A stretch of DNA of 64,000 nucleotides from Propionimicrobium sp963511305. GTDB lineage: Bacteria > Actinomycetota > Actinomycetes > Propionibacteriales > Propionibacteriaceae. Where the stretch lies: positions 59,937 through 123,936 of the forward strand of contig CAUPIJ010000003.1 in NCBI GenBank assembly GCA_963511305.1, in the 5' to 3' direction. The stretch's first letter is position 1; each line of letters begins with the position of its first letter. The notes under the pieces were generated by a model, which saw only the letters and a list, made by a program, of their open reading frames with translations, was not told where the DNA came from and searched no databases. Below are positions 17,571-28,700 of the stretch, one piece after another. A program made the translations under genes and the position numbers.

Positions 17571-19163
17571 CTATTTCTTGATCGCTTCCTGAATCTCTCG
17601 AAGCTCGCCGATGGACAGTTTGCTCAGCTCAACGAGAATTTCGTTGCGCTCAGCGTCCGGAGTCGGCTGCGGTTCCGGAGCAGGAGACTCTTCCTGCGGG
17701 CCGTTTGCAGAGCCGCCGCCCTTCGGGACAGTGGTAGTGATCGAGACGATCGCCGCCAGCAGGAAGACCAGCGAGACGCCGAGCGCGACCATCGCGGCCA
17801 GACGCAGGGAGACGTTGTCGCTACGACCCTGCATACCGATCAAGTCCGGAACCTTACTGCCCTGCAGGCCGTAGAAGACGGCCAGCGAAATGGCGGTACC
17901 GATGGCGCCACCCAGCGACGAAGCCATCTTGTAGATGCCCGAACCGGAACCGGCTTGGTCGGCAGGCAGGTTGGACAGCGCGGCGTCGGTGGACGGGGTC
18001 GCGTAGAACGCCAGGCCTAGGCCGAAGAGGCAGTAGGCGATGATCGCCATGATCACGTACTGGCCGATCAGCAGGTGAGTCATCATCAGCAGCACGCAGG
18101 AGACGATGGTGATCAGGCAGCCCCAGATCATCGGTTTACGAGGACCGAACCTCTGCAGCAGCTTCTCGCCGATACGGATGAACGCGATGATGCAGATGCC
18201 GTAGCCAAGCGAGAGCAGACCGGCGTCGAACGGCGTGTAGAGATCACCGTTGGCCTTGTGGCCGGCCAGCTGAATAACCTGCTGGCTGATGATCAACATT
18301 CCGATGGTGCCGTTGACTAGGAAGTTCGAGATCGTCGCACCCGTGAAAGTGGTGTTCTTGAACAGCGCAAAGTCGATGAATGGGTTGGACTGCTTGCGCT
18401 CCCAGTAGATGAAGATGCCGTAGGCGACGATGGCCATCACGGCGAGGCCGAGAGTGGTCGGGCTGGCCCAGCCGAGCTTGGAGCCGTAGAGCAGCACGAC
18501 CATCAGGCCAAGGGTGCCGATGACGAACAGCAGCAGACCGACAGCGTCGAACTTCTTGCGCTGGCCGGTGTCCTCAACCTTGTTCTCCGGGGTGCCCATG
18601 ATCATCAGGAACGAGACGATCGAGATGACGATCGAGGCGTAGAAGATGCCCTGCCAGCCTACGAACTTGACGACGGTGCCGCCGAAGATCGCGGCGAGGC
18701 CGGAGCCACCCCACGAACCGATCGACCACATCGAAACGGCGCGCTGACGTGCTGGGCCATCCCAGTAAGCCTTAACCAGAGCCATAGAGGCCGGCATGAT
18801 GCAGGCGGCGCCGAGACCCTGAATGGCACGGCCGACGAGCAGCAGCGGCAGCGCGATCGGGCCAGCAGCGAAGACGATCAGCAGCGAGCCGAGCGCGTTC
18901 AGCACGATGCCGACCAGCGTGATCTTTACGCGGCCGATCTTGTCGGCCAGACCGCCCATCAGAACCATGAACAGACCCGAGAACAGGCCTGTGATCGAGA
19001 CGGCCAGGTTCATGCCAGCCGCGTCGATGTTGTCGGTGCCGATACTCTGCATAATGTTCGGCGCCACGGTCGCCGCAGTGCCGGCGAACAACCAGAAAGT
19101 CACGACCGCGAGGACGATGCCCCACAGCAGTTTTTCTGTACCTTGATATTGCTTTGTTTCCAT
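17571..19163 (-). CDS. MFS transporter, DHA2-type, with C-terminal cytosolic tail
   Basis: A 530-residue major facilitator with about 14 helices, paralogous to the gene at 12101-13573. GGLADKIGRVKITLVG forms the helix 2-3 loop and GAACIMPASMALVKAYW the helix 5 region. The C-terminus adds about 60 polar residues, Pro/Glu-rich then helical (IGELREIQEAIKK), absent from the other copy. It lies three bases after the amidohydrolase stop on the same strand, with a gaaagg ribosome binding site in the overlap, so the two form an operon. The partner suggests transport linked to N-acyl or peptide substrates. The substrate is unproven. Confidence 0.85.
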   Translation of the reverse strand: METKQYQGTEKLLWGIVLAVVTFWLFAGTAATVAPNIMQSIGTDNIDAAGMNLAVSITGLFSGLFMVLMGGLADKIGRVKITLVGIVLNALGSLLIVFAAGPIALPLLLVGRAIQGLGAACIMPASMALVKAYWDGPARQRAVSMWSIGSWGGSGLAAIFGGTVVKFVGWQGIFYASIVISIVSFLMIMGTPENKVEDTGQRKKFDAVGLLLFVIGTLGLMVVLLYGSKLGWASPTTLGLAVMAIVAYGIFIYWERKQSNPFIDFALFKNTTFTGATISNFLVNGTIGMLIISQQVIQLAGHKANGDLYTPFDAGLLSLGYGICIIAFIRIGEKLLQRFGPRKPMIWGCLITIVSCVLLMMTHLLIGQYVIMAIIAYCLFGLGLAFYATPSTDAALSNLPADQAGSGSGIYKMASSLGGAIGTAISLAVFYGLQGSKVPDLIGMQGRSDNVSLRLAAMVALGVSLVFLLAAIVSITTTVPKGGGSANGPQEESPAPEPQPTPDAERNEILVELSKLSIGELREIQEAIKK

Positions 19164-19166
19164 GAA

Positions 19167-20384
19167 TTAGCCTTTCAGCCAAGCCAAGCAGGCGACGATC
19201 GCCGCTTCGGTGCCCGTGCGCAGGGTCGGCTGCATCACCGGGCCGAACGCGGGATTGTGGTTTGGATATGCCTGGGTGCCCTTCGCAAAGCCGCCGAAGC
19301 CCCAGTAGGTGTAGTCGATGCCGAAGGCATCCGGGATGAAGCTGAAGTCCTCGGAAGCCGAGACCTCGCCGCAGTCGAGGACATCCTCCTCGCCGAAGTG
19401 CTCGACAAAAGCCTCGGTCACCTTGGCGGTCACCTCAGCGTTGTTGTCGGTCAGCGGGTAGGAGTCGTAGATCTCGAACTCCGGCTCCTTCGGGCAGTTA
19501 GCGGCCTCGCACTCGGCGGTGACGATGCGCTTGATGCCGTCAAGTAACTGCTCGCGAACGCCCATGTCGTAAGCGCGGATATTGATCAGCAGGGTTGCCG
19601 AGTCCGGAATGATGTTCGACTTCGAGCCGGCCTGCAGCGAGCCAACGGTCAGCACGCCCATGTTGAACGGGTTGATCTCGCGGGAGACGATGGTCTGCAG
19701 GCGCAGCACGATCGAGGAGGCGAGCACTACCGGGTCAACGCCCAGGTGCGGCATCGAGCCGTGCGAGCCCTTGCCGTGCAGGGTCACTTTGATGGAAGCA
19801 CCCGTCGATAGGATCGGACCCGCATGGGTGCCGACCTGGCCGGAGACCATCGGGCCAGCTAGCACGTGCTGGCCGAGAGCAACGTCCGGCTTAGGCAGCT
19901 TGTCTACCAGGCCGTCGTCGACCATCGACCTCGCGCCAGCAGCGGTCTCTTCACCGGGCTGGAAAAGCGCGATATGGGTGCCCTTCCAGGCGTCCTTGTT
20001 CTCGGAGAAAATCCTAGCCGCGCCCAAGCCAGCCATGATGTGGAAGTCGTGACCGCAAGCGTGCATGACCGGAACCTCGTTGCCCGCATCGTCCTTGCGG
20101 GTCATGGTCGAGGCGTATTCCAGGCCGGTATTCTCCTTGACGGGCAGGCCGTCAATGTCGGCCCTGAACAGCACGGTGGGGCCTTCGCCGTTGGCCAGGA
20201 CGCCAACCACGCCGCCGCCGATGTGCTGAACCTCGTAGCCAAACGATTCCAGCTGACCGGCGATGAACTCGCAGGTCTCGGTCTCGTGCATAGATAGTTC
20301 CGGGGTCTTGTGCAGGTGGACGTAACTCTCCTCCTGCCACTCGGCGATCTCGTCGAGGGCCTTTTTAATGTCTAGCTGCGCCAT
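19167..20384 (-). CDS. M20-family amidohydrolase (N-acyl amino acid / hippurate hydrolase type)
   Basis: A zinc- or cobalt-dependent amidase of about 405 residues that cleaves N-acyl amino acids. The metal-binding sequence HACGHDFHIMAGLGAAR, the catalytic GEETAAGARSM and SASEDFSF towards the C-terminus follow the AbgB/HipO-type M20 pattern, with the lid domain at about 185-300. I start it at the ATG at 20384, preceded by aaaggaga; an upstream start would add only five residues. There is no signal peptide, so it is cytosolic. It is the first gene of a two-gene operon with the MFS transporter. Confidence 0.9.
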   Translation of the reverse strand: MAQLDIKKALDEIAEWQEESYVHLHKTPELSMHETETCEFIAGQLESFGYEVQHIGGGVVGVLANGEGPTVLFRADIDGLPVKENTGLEYASTMTRKDDAGNEVPVMHACGHDFHIMAGLGAARIFSENKDAWKGTHIALFQPGEETAAGARSMVDDGLVDKLPKPDVALGQHVLAGPMVSGQVGTHAGPILSTGASIKVTLHGKGSHGSMPHLGVDPVVLASSIVLRLQTIVSREINPFNMGVLTVGSLQAGSKSNIIPDSATLLINIRAYDMGVREQLLDGIKRIVTAECEAANCPKEPEFEIYDSYPLTDNNAEVTAKVTEAFVEHFGEEDVLDCGEVSASEDFSFIPDAFGIDYTYWGFGGFAKGTQAYPNHNPAFGPVMQPTLRTGTEAAIVACLAWLKG

Positions 20385-20483
20385 TGTTTCTCCTTTCATG
20401 ACTTGTTATTCAACTCAAGCATTACGGAACTTGTTTGTTCGTAAAAATATGTCATTTTCTGTTTTCAGTGAAGATGTTGCATA

Positions 20484-20522
20484 AAAATAGCGGGGAGGAA
20501 AATTTCCTCACCCGCTATTTTC
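20484..20522 (-). terminator. Terminator downstream of pstB
   Basis: A long inverted repeat (aaaatagcggggaggaaa with its complement, one bulged base) ends in a T-run on the minus strand, ten bases beyond the pstB stop. It separates the pst operon from the amidohydrolase genes. Confidence 0.85.
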
Positions 20523-20531
20523 ATGGTCTAT

Positions 20532-21311
<780 letters not shown>

Positions 21312-21338
21312 TTTTTGGTCCTCAATATCTTTCTAGGG

Positions 21339-22448
21339 TCAGCGGTTGATCTTGGGGGCGAACTTCTTAGCCACCCAACGTCCGGCGATGTTTAACAGCG
21401 TAACGATCAAAACCAGCACCAGTGCGCCAGCCCAGGAACGGGCGTAAGAAGCGTCCGGGTCACGTCCCGGAGCCTGCATGTACTGGTAGTAAACCATAAC
21501 CGGAAGCGCAGTCATGTTGTTGATCGGCTTATCCGGCGTTGGCAACGGATTACTATTCATGCTGGCGGTGTAGCCCATGGTGATGAGCAGTGGAGCGGTT
21601 TCGCCGATGATTCGGGCGATGCCCAGGATGATTGCCGAGATGATACCCGAGATCGAGGTCGGCAATACGATTTTGGCGATGGTACGCCACTTGGTTACGC
21701 CCAGTCCGTAGGCCGCCTCGCGCAGCTTATCGGGAACCAGGCGGATAACCTCTTCACAGTTACGCACGATGTACGGAATCATCAGCACGCACAGCGCGAT
21801 CGCGCCTGACAGGCCCGACTTGGATGGGCCGAGCACCAGGACGAACAGCGAGTAGGCGAACAGACCGGCGACGATCGACGGAATACCCGTCATGACGTCC
21901 ACCAGGAAGGTGATGCCACGCTTCAGGGTTCCCTTGCCGTATTCCACCAGGTAGATCGCGGTGAACAGGCCGATCGGCACGGAGATGATGGTGGCCAGGC
22001 CGGTCACGATCAGGGTGCCGGTGATGGCGTGCAACGCACCGCCGGTGTCCTGGGTCGGCTTAATGTTGCGCATCGTGTCAGTGAAGAATTCGACATCGAA
22101 GCGATGCATGCCGTTGGTGATGGTGGTGAACAGAATCGACACCAGCGGCAGACAGGCCAGCAGGAACGCGCCGAGAATGACGAGCGACATGACTCGATTA
22201 ACCGCGCGGCGACGACCCTCAACAGACCAGCTGAGCCCGAAGATCACTACCAGGGTAACTATGCCGCCCGAGACCAGGCCACCAACCAGCAGGCCGAAGA
22301 TCTTGGCATCCGGCTCGAACATGGCCATCAGCGCGGTCATCACGACGACGCAGACGACCAGGGACGCCAGCGGAACCCACTTGTTTAGCTGCCCGCCGGT
22401 CAGGCTCTCAGCGTCGAGATTGCGACGCTCTTTGAGTTGAGTGCTCAC
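21339..22448 (-). CDS. pstA: Phosphate ABC transporter permease PstA
   Basis: An inner-membrane permease subunit. The 369 residues carry an N-terminal extension with two or three extra hydrophobic helices before the canonical six-helix permease. The core has the EAA-like loop REAAYGLGVTKWRTIAKIVLP that docks PstB, and GIPSIVAGLFAYSLFV, typical of PstA. The ATG overlaps the pstC stop by four bases. The long N-terminus is common in actinobacterial PstA proteins. Confidence 0.95.
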   Translation of the reverse strand: MSTQLKERRNLDAESLTGGQLNKWVPLASLVVCVVVMTALMAMFEPDAKIFGLLVGGLVSGGIVTLVVIFGLSWSVEGRRRAVNRVMSLVILGAFLLACLPLVSILFTTITNGMHRFDVEFFTDTMRNIKPTQDTGGALHAITGTLIVTGLATIISVPIGLFTAIYLVEYGKGTLKRGITFLVDVMTGIPSIVAGLFAYSLFVLVLGPSKSGLSGAIALCVLMIPYIVRNCEEVIRLVPDKLREAAYGLGVTKWRTIAKIVLPTSISGIISAIILGIARIIGETAPLLITMGYTASMNSNPLPTPDKPINNMTALPVMVYYQYMQAPGRDPDASYARSWAGALVLVLIVTLLNIAGRWVAKKFAPKINR

Positions 22449-23431
22449 TTCTGCTTCTTTCCAGCATGCTTGGGCTTATCCGAACCCGAGGACTTCTTGC
22501 CGGTAATCGCTCGGCCTGCCATGTTGACCACGAAGGTCAGCACGAACAGCACGAGACCGGTTGCCAGCAGCTGCGAGACCGTCAGGGAGCTCGCCTCAGG
22601 GAACGTGTTAGCGATATTCGCGGCAATAGTGTTTGGGTTCCGGCTAGTCAGCAGCTGGAAGTTGATGACGTTGGCCGGCGAAAGAACCATGGCCACAGCC
22701 ATCGTCTCACCGAGCGCGCGACCAAGACCCAGCATGGACGCCGAGACGATACCGGAGCTGCCGAACGGGAAAACAACCTGCCTGATCATTTCCCAGCGGG
22801 TCGCGCCGAGGGCGAGCGAGGCCTCTTCCTGCAGCTTGGGAGTGCGCAGGAAAACCTCGCGCGAAAGCGAGGTGATAATCGGCAGGATCATGATGGCCAG
22901 CACCAGAGCGGCGGTCAGCATCGTGCGACCACTGGTTGCTACCGTGCCGGAGAAAAGCGGGATGAAGCCCAGGTGCTTGTTCAACCAGGTGTAGATGGGA
23001 ACCATGATCGGCGCTAGCGTCATGATGCCCCACAGGCCGAATACAACCGAGGGAACTGCGGCCAGCAGGTCGATGACGAAAGCCACCGGGGTCGATAGCC
23101 TCTTCGGCGCGTAGTGCGAGATGAACAGCGCAATACCAACCGCAACCGGAACCGCGATTAGCAGAGCCAAGAACGACGACCAGACCGTGCCGAACAGGAA
23201 AGGCAGCACGTACACCAGAGTGTTGCCGTTGGGCAGCTTATCTTCGGCCGTCGTGAAAGCCGGCATGGCTTCCGCGAGCAGGAAGATAGCTACCGCCGCC
23301 AAAATACCCAGAATTAGCAATCCGGAACCAACCGAGACGCCCTTGAAAATGGCGTCGCCGGCATGCCCGCGATCACTGATCAGCGAGTCTTCCGTCGAAG
23401 ACGGCTCCATCTCTTTTACTGGAGCTGACAT
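22445..23431 (-). CDS. pstC: Phosphate ABC transporter permease PstC
   Basis: The second permease subunit (328 residues, about six to seven helices). The family motif DLLAAVPSVVFGLWG is visible near residue 115 and the ATPase-contacting loop EEASLALGATRWEMIRQV near 200. It stands 108 bases after pstS and overlaps pstA. A partial hairpin in the pstS-pstC gap probably lowers its expression relative to the binding protein. Confidence 0.95.
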   Translation of the reverse strand: MSAPVKEMEPSSTEDSLISDRGHAGDAIFKGVSVGSGLLILGILAAVAIFLLAEAMPAFTTAEDKLPNGNTLVYVLPFLFGTVWSSFLALLIAVPVAVGIALFISHYAPKRLSTPVAFVIDLLAAVPSVVFGLWGIMTLAPIMVPIYTWLNKHLGFIPLFSGTVATSGRTMLTAALVLAIMILPIITSLSREVFLRTPKLQEEASLALGATRWEMIRQVVFPFGSSGIVSASMLGLGRALGETMAVAMVLSPANVINFQLLTSRNPNTIAANIANTFPEASSLTVSQLLATGLVLFVLTFVVNMAGRAITGKKSSGSDKPKHAGKKQK

Positions 23432-23495
23432 GAGATATATCGCTTTCTGCGAGGAGACAATATCTGTGGTGGCGCGATGGTTTACACGCGCCAGA

Positions 23496-23522
23496 CCCGA
23501 CCCCCTTTGCAGAGGCGTCGGG
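23496..23522 (-). terminator. Attenuating hairpin between pstS and pstC
   Basis: An inverted repeat, cccgac with gtcggg, has a G/C-rich interior and no T-run. Intergenic hairpins here commonly stabilise pstS mRNA and attenuate read-through into the permease genes; that role is inferred. Confidence 0.4.
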
Positions 23523-23539
23523 CCAGCGACTATGTAGTT

Positions 23540-24631
23540 TTACTTGATGCTTGCGGCGGCCTTGCGGACGTTCTCAGCAAGTGTGCCGCTCAGCGGAGCC
23601 GACATGACCTCGTCGTGGGCGGCCTGCTGGCCTTCCTCGGAGACCACGTAGCTCAGGTAAGCGTTGACCAGTTCACCGGTGGAAGCATCGGTGTAGGTCT
23701 GGCAAGCCATCGCGTAAGCGATCAGAACGAACGGGTAACCGGCTGCGTTGCGGTCGAGATCGATCGAGTAGTCGTTCTCGGCGCGACCATCAACCTTCTT
23801 GGAGTTCTCGACGACCTTCGCTGCGTCCTCAGCGGTGGCGCCAACGAACTCGCCGCCAGCCTTCGGAGCGTAGTTAACGGTCTTCAGCTCTTTGGTGACA
23901 CCGGAGGCGTCGATGTAGCCGATGTAGCCCTTACCGCTGGAAAGAGCGGAGGCAACGCCGTTGGTCTTCTGGGCTGCCTCACCGTTGTTCAGCTCTGCCG
24001 GCCATTCCTTGGAGGGCTCGTAGGTCCAAACGTCCGGAGCAACCTTCGACAGGGTGTCGGTGAAGTTCTCGGTGGTGCCGGAGCCGTCGCCACGGTGTAC
24101 CGGTGTGATGGCCAGGTCGGGCAGCTCAACGCCAGAGTTCAGTTCGGCGATAGCCGGATCGTTCCACTTGTTGATGTCACCCTTGAAGATCTTAGCGATG
24201 ACGTCAGCGGTCAGGTTGAGCTCGTCGACGCCCTCGAGGTTGTAGGCGATGGCGATCGGGGAGATGTAGACCGGCAGGTTGATGACGCCGCCCTCACCAC
24301 AGTTCGGGTGGGTCTGAGCCATTTTCTCGTCGTCCATGTAGGCGTCCGAGCCGCCGAAGTCCGCGCTGCCCTCAGTCATAGCCTTGATGCCGGCGCTGGA
24401 ACCTTCAGGAGCGTAGTTGACGGTGACTTTCGGGTTGGCGGACTGGAAGTCAGAGATCCAGGTTTCCTGGGCTGCGCCCATCGAGCTGGCACCCTGGCCA
24501 TGCAGGTCACCGGAGAGGCTGGAATCAGCGCCCGGGGCGTCGGTGGACTCGCCATTGGAACCACAAGCGGTGATGGTCAGAGAAAAAGCCAAGGCAGCTG
24601 CAACAGCCGCACCTTTACGCAAAGTCTTCAC
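23540..24631 (-). CDS. pstS: Phosphate-binding lipoprotein PstS
   Basis: The extracytoplasmic phosphate receptor, tethered by a lipid. The signal peptide ends in the lipobox ITAC (Cys23), followed by a Gly/Ser/Asp-rich linker. Phosphate-contacting family motifs include GQGASSMGAAQETWI, SADFGGSDAYM, and RGDGSGTTENFTDTL. At 363 residues the length is usual. It is first in pstSCAB and lies downstream of a PHO-box-like repeat, so induction on phosphate starvation is expected. Confidence 0.96.
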   Translation of the reverse strand: MKTLRKGAAVAAALAFSLTITACGSNGESTDAPGADSSLSGDLHGQGASSMGAAQETWISDFQSANPKVTVNYAPEGSSAGIKAMTEGSADFGGSDAYMDDEKMAQTHPNCGEGGVINLPVYISPIAIAYNLEGVDELNLTADVIAKIFKGDINKWNDPAIAELNSGVELPDLAITPVHRGDGSGTTENFTDTLSKVAPDVWTYEPSKEWPAELNNGEAAQKTNGVASALSSGKGYIGYIDASGVTKELKTVNYAPKAGGEFVGATAEDAAKVVENSKKVDGRAENDYSIDLDRNAAGYPFVLIAYAMACQTYTDASTGELVNAYLSYVVSEEGQQAAHDEVMSAPLSGTLAENVRKAAASIK

Positions 24632-24734
24632 GAATCCTCCAGGATTTTCGAGTCAAGCATGCTGCTTTTAGCAGTGGTAAGCGTTTGCCCAACACCACAT
24701 AAGCTAACGAGCGCTTCTAACCAGAAAACCCACA

Positions 24735-24755
24735 GAAGGTTAACGAACGGTTAAC
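24735..24755 (-). promoter_or_regulatory. PHO-box-like direct repeat upstream of pstS
   Basis: On the minus strand two 11-base direct repeats, gttaaccgttc and gttaacc plus four bases, stand head to tail. This is the same geometry as the GTTCACC-type PHO boxes bound by PhoP in streptomycetes. It is about 105 bases upstream of the pstS start. Confidence 0.55.
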
Positions 24756-24811
24756 TCATGGCGTTTTATTGGTGTTTTAGATAACGATTGAGTCTCGAGA
24801 CCCGCGTCTTT

Positions 24812-25693
24812 TCAGATTTCCGGGGGCATGTGCAGCGGCTCGAGCGCCTGACCCTGCTTATCGAGGCTGAGGGATAGCACCTCAGCGGGCTCCAAAGTGT
24901 GGTCTACCTCGAGCCCGACGTATTCGATCATGGTTGGCAACACCGGCCTATGCCCGCAAACCGCTGTGGGCAGCTTGCTGTCCAGCGCCCGGCCACGAAT
25001 CTGGCTCATCGCCCATTCAGCTGCGCGCGGATCCTTCTCGAAAGAGGGCTCGGTCAGATCGTCATAGGCGTCGATCTTGATGCCCTGCTTCTCAGCGTAG
25101 GGACGCAGGGTTGCAATGCAGCGCTCAGCCGACGAACTGGCCAGCGTCGCGATGCCGAATGCCTGCAACAATTTGGCGAGCTCGGCCGATTGCCTATCGC
25201 CGCGCTTGGTCAGCGGACGCTTGATGTCTTTTCCGTCCCAATTCTTGCGACCCAGCGCCTTGGCGTGGCGAACAATCAGGAACGGAATTTGCCTGGGCGC
25301 GCGTACGCCCTCGACCAGCACCTTGACGTCGTCGACATAAGTTAGCTTGCGAATGGCCTTGCCAATCGGCCACCACTCGATCTTGTCGGTCTCGTCGTCG
25401 TGCTCTTCGACCGGGGTCTCGTCGGCCAACTCCCCCAGCCACCAGGTGACCACCTTGGAGCGCTTCTTGACCTGATAGCGGATAGCGCTGAGCGGCGCTA
25501 CCAGCCGAATCTTGTAGCCGGTTTCTTCTAGCGTCTCGCGCACGGCAGTCACGGCGTCGGGCTCGGCCTCGTCGACGTGTCCCTTGGGCAGGCTCCAATC
25601 GTCATAGCGCGGCCTGTGTACCACCAGGACTTCGCAGTCCTCGCCTTTTCCGCGCAGCACAACCGCGCCTGACGACCTGGAAGTCTTAGCCAT
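24812..25693 (-). CDS. Nudix hydrolase fused to histidine phosphatase (MutT1-like)
   Basis: A two-domain protein of 293 residues. The N-terminal half is a Nudix domain with the box GHVDEAEPDAVTAVRETLEE (matching Gx5Ex7REUxEExGU). The C-terminal half is a SixA-like phosphohistidine phosphatase beginning LIVRHAKALGR, with a second catalytic histidine in VCGHRPVLP. Mycobacterial MutT1 has the same architecture and clears 8-oxo-dGTP and diadenosine polyphosphates. It sits 39 bases after the mshD-ppk fusion gene on the same strand, in a phosphate/polyphosphate neighbourhood. Confidence 0.9.
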   Translation of the reverse strand: MAKTSRSSGAVVLRGKGEDCEVLVVHRPRYDDWSLPKGHVDEAEPDAVTAVRETLEETGYKIRLVAPLSAIRYQVKKRSKVVTWWLGELADETPVEEHDDETDKIEWWPIGKAIRKLTYVDDVKVLVEGVRAPRQIPFLIVRHAKALGRKNWDGKDIKRPLTKRGDRQSAELAKLLQAFGIATLASSSAERCIATLRPYAEKQGIKIDAYDDLTEPSFEKDPRAAEWAMSQIRGRALDSKLPTAVCGHRPVLPTMIEYVGLEVDHTLEPAEVLSLSLDKQGQALEPLHMPPEI

Positions 25694-25732
25694 TTTCGCC
25701 CCTTAGCCTTTCTTTGAACTTACCTGAGTCCA

Positions 25733-28700
25733 CTACTTCTTGCGGCGGGTGCGCTCTTTGGTGGCGTTGATCAGGTAATCCTGAATGTGCATCTTGGGGG
25801 TGCCGTCCTCGTTGTAAATGCTCACTTCATACTCTTGATCGTGCAGTCGCCATTGCACGGTGTTGTCGTCGAAGGCGACGTTGAGCATGTCGTCGATTTG
25901 GGCGATGTGGCGCGGGTTGCTGATGCCCACGATTGCCTCGACGCGGCGGTCAAGGTTGCGGTGCATGAGGTCAGCAGAACCTATTCCGACGATCGGCTTG
26001 CCACCGTTCTCGAACCAGTAGACGCGAGAGTGCTCTAGGTAGCGGCCGAGCACCGAGATGATCTGAATGTTCTCGCTCAGGCCGGGCACTCCGGGACGAA
26101 CCGCGCAGATGCCGCGCACCCACATCTGCACCTTGACACCCGCCTGCGAGGCGCGGTAGAGCGCGTCGGTGATGGCCTCGTCGACCACGGAGTTGACCTT
26201 GATGCGGATTCGGGCAGGCTTGCCGTCGAGAGCGTTTGCGATCTCGCCGTTGATTCGCCCGATCAGCCCGGTGCGGATGCCCTCCGGGGCCACCAGCAGC
26301 CTGCGGTAGTGGTTCTCCTGGGTCATGCCCGATAGGTGGTTGAACAGCCTGGCGACGTCGTCGGTGATGATCGGGTTGCAGGTCAGCAGACCCATGTCCT
26401 CGTACTGGCGGGCGGTCTTGGAGTTGTAGTTGCCCGTACCGATGTGGGCGTAGCGGCGCAGGCCGTATTTACCCTCGTCGCGAACGATAAGCATCAGTTT
26501 GCAATGGGTCTTCAGGCCAACCATGCCGTAAACCACGTGGACGCCGTACTTCTCTAGTTTTCTGGCCCACTTGATGTTGGCCTGCTCGTCGAAACGCGCC
26601 TTGATCTCGACCACCGCGAGCACCTGCTTGCCGGCCTTTGCTGCCTCGATCAGGGCGTCGATGATCGGTGAGTCGCCGCTAGTGCGGTACAGCGTCTGCT
26701 TGATGGCGAGCACCTTCGGGTCGCTTGCGGCCTGCTCGATGAGTCGCTCGACTGAGGTGGCGAAAGAGTCGTACGGGTGCTGCAGCAGCACGTCGTGCTT
26801 GCGGATCTGGGTGAAGATGTCGGCCGGGTTGCTGGTTTCGATCTCGGCCAGATCCGGGTGGGTCTTGGGCAGGAAGCCTGGGTATTTGAGGTCCTCGCGG
26901 TCGATGTCGCACAGGTCGCCGAGCCCAGTCATGTCCAGCGGGGCCGGCAGCTTGAAAACCTCCTTCTCGGAGACGTTCAGCTCCTGGACGAGCATGTCGA
27001 GCATCTTCTCGTCGATGTCGTCCTCAACCTCTAGGCGCACGGGTGGGCGGCCGACCTTGCGGCGCAGCAACTCTTTCTCGAGGGCGGTGAGGATGTTCTC
27101 GGCATCGTCCTCTTCCATCTCGACGTCCTCGTTGCGCGTGACGCGGAAGGTCACCGACTGCAGAATCTCCATGCCCCCGAAGATGACATTCAGGTGTTGG
27201 CTGAGCAGTTCTTCGAGCGGCAGGAAACGGCCGGGGGCAACCTGCATGAAGCGGTCGAGGTTGGCCGGCACCTTGATGCGGGCGAACTGCTCGGTGCCGG
27301 ATTCAGGGTTTCGCAGCAGTACACCGAGGTTCAGTGACAGGCCGGAGATGTACGGGAACGGGTGGCTCTGGTCGACCGCGAGCGGCGTCAGAATCGGGAA
27401 GACGCGCTCGGTGAAGACCGCGTGCATATCCTCCTGCTCCTCTAGGGATAGTTCGTCCCACTTTAGGATCTTGATGCCCTCGGCCTCGAGTTCCGGACGC
27501 AACTCCTCGTTAAAGACGCGGGCCTGCTCGCCCACCAGCTCGTGGGTGCGGCTAAGGATGGCGTCGTGTAGATCGCGCGGGGTGATGCCGGCTGCGGATT
27601 TGACCGCAACGCCAGCGTCGATTCGGCGCTTCAGGCCGGCGACGCGAACCATGAAGAATTCATCCAAGTTGGAGCTGAAGATGCCGCAGAACTGGACGCG
27701 CTCGAGCAGTGGCGTGCGCGGGGCGTCCTTGGCGAGGTCGAGCACCCGGTTGTTGAACTCCAGCCAGCTGAGTTCACGGTCGGTGTAGCAGTCTTCGGGT
27801 AGCTCGGTGGTTAACGGATCTTCGGTCACGCTGTCGCCTTCCGTCCTTGCTTCGGGGTCTTCGGATTCTTCAGGAGCGCTGTATGAGCTATCCACATTGA
27901 GCGTGGTGAATCCCGAGTTCTTGTAGAGCTCTACGACTCGCTCGTTGGCGGCCTCTACAAACAATTTAGCGGTTTTCGCGCCGCGCTCAACCATCCGCCG
28001 TAGTCCGGATAGCAACAGCGCCCGTCCCAGCCCCTTGCCCTCGTGCTCGGGATCCACGCAGATGACGTAAACCTCTGCTTCTTGGGGGCTCTCTGCCTCG
28101 ATCTTGATCCAGTGGAAACCGACTAGCGTGCCACTGGCGTCCCTGGCCACTAGCAGGCTTTCCGGATCGAACCAGTCCTCGGAAAAACGGCTACGGAAGT
28201 CCGTGATGGTCATCGCGCCCTGCTCCGGATGATCCCTGAATGCCTGCGCGTTGACCTCAACAAGCCTAGTCAGATCGGTATTCTTGTATGTGTCGATCGT
28301 GAAACCCTCGGGCACTTCGGTGTGCGGGATCTCGTGGAGTTCGCGGCCCATCAGCAGAAGTTGGCGGGTGTTGGCGAAGCCTAACTTCTCTGCGATTCTG
28401 CGGGCGGGCTCGAGGGTGCCGAACGACCAGCAGGTGGCTGGGCGGTAGCGGATCATGATCTGCTTGAGCAGCTGGCTGCCAAGCCCTTGGCCGCGATGGT
28501 CTGGGGCGATGAAGAACTGCGCCGAGGCGTCGCGGGGGTCGAACTGGCCGTAGCCGAGCAGCTCCTGGCTGTCGTCGTCGAGGGCCAGCAGGTGACTGGC
28601 GCACGACCAGTCGGAGGTCAGCGCCAGTTGGGCAGCTTCGTTTAGCGGGCCGACGCCATCGGCGTCTTTAGACTGGGCGGCTAGCTCGAGGATTTTCTGC

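Noticed and set aside
26571..27788. 405-codon open frame on the plus strand opposite ppk
   Set aside because: Serine/arginine-rich composition typical of antisense frames in high-GC genes; the minus-strand Ppk1 is unmistakable.
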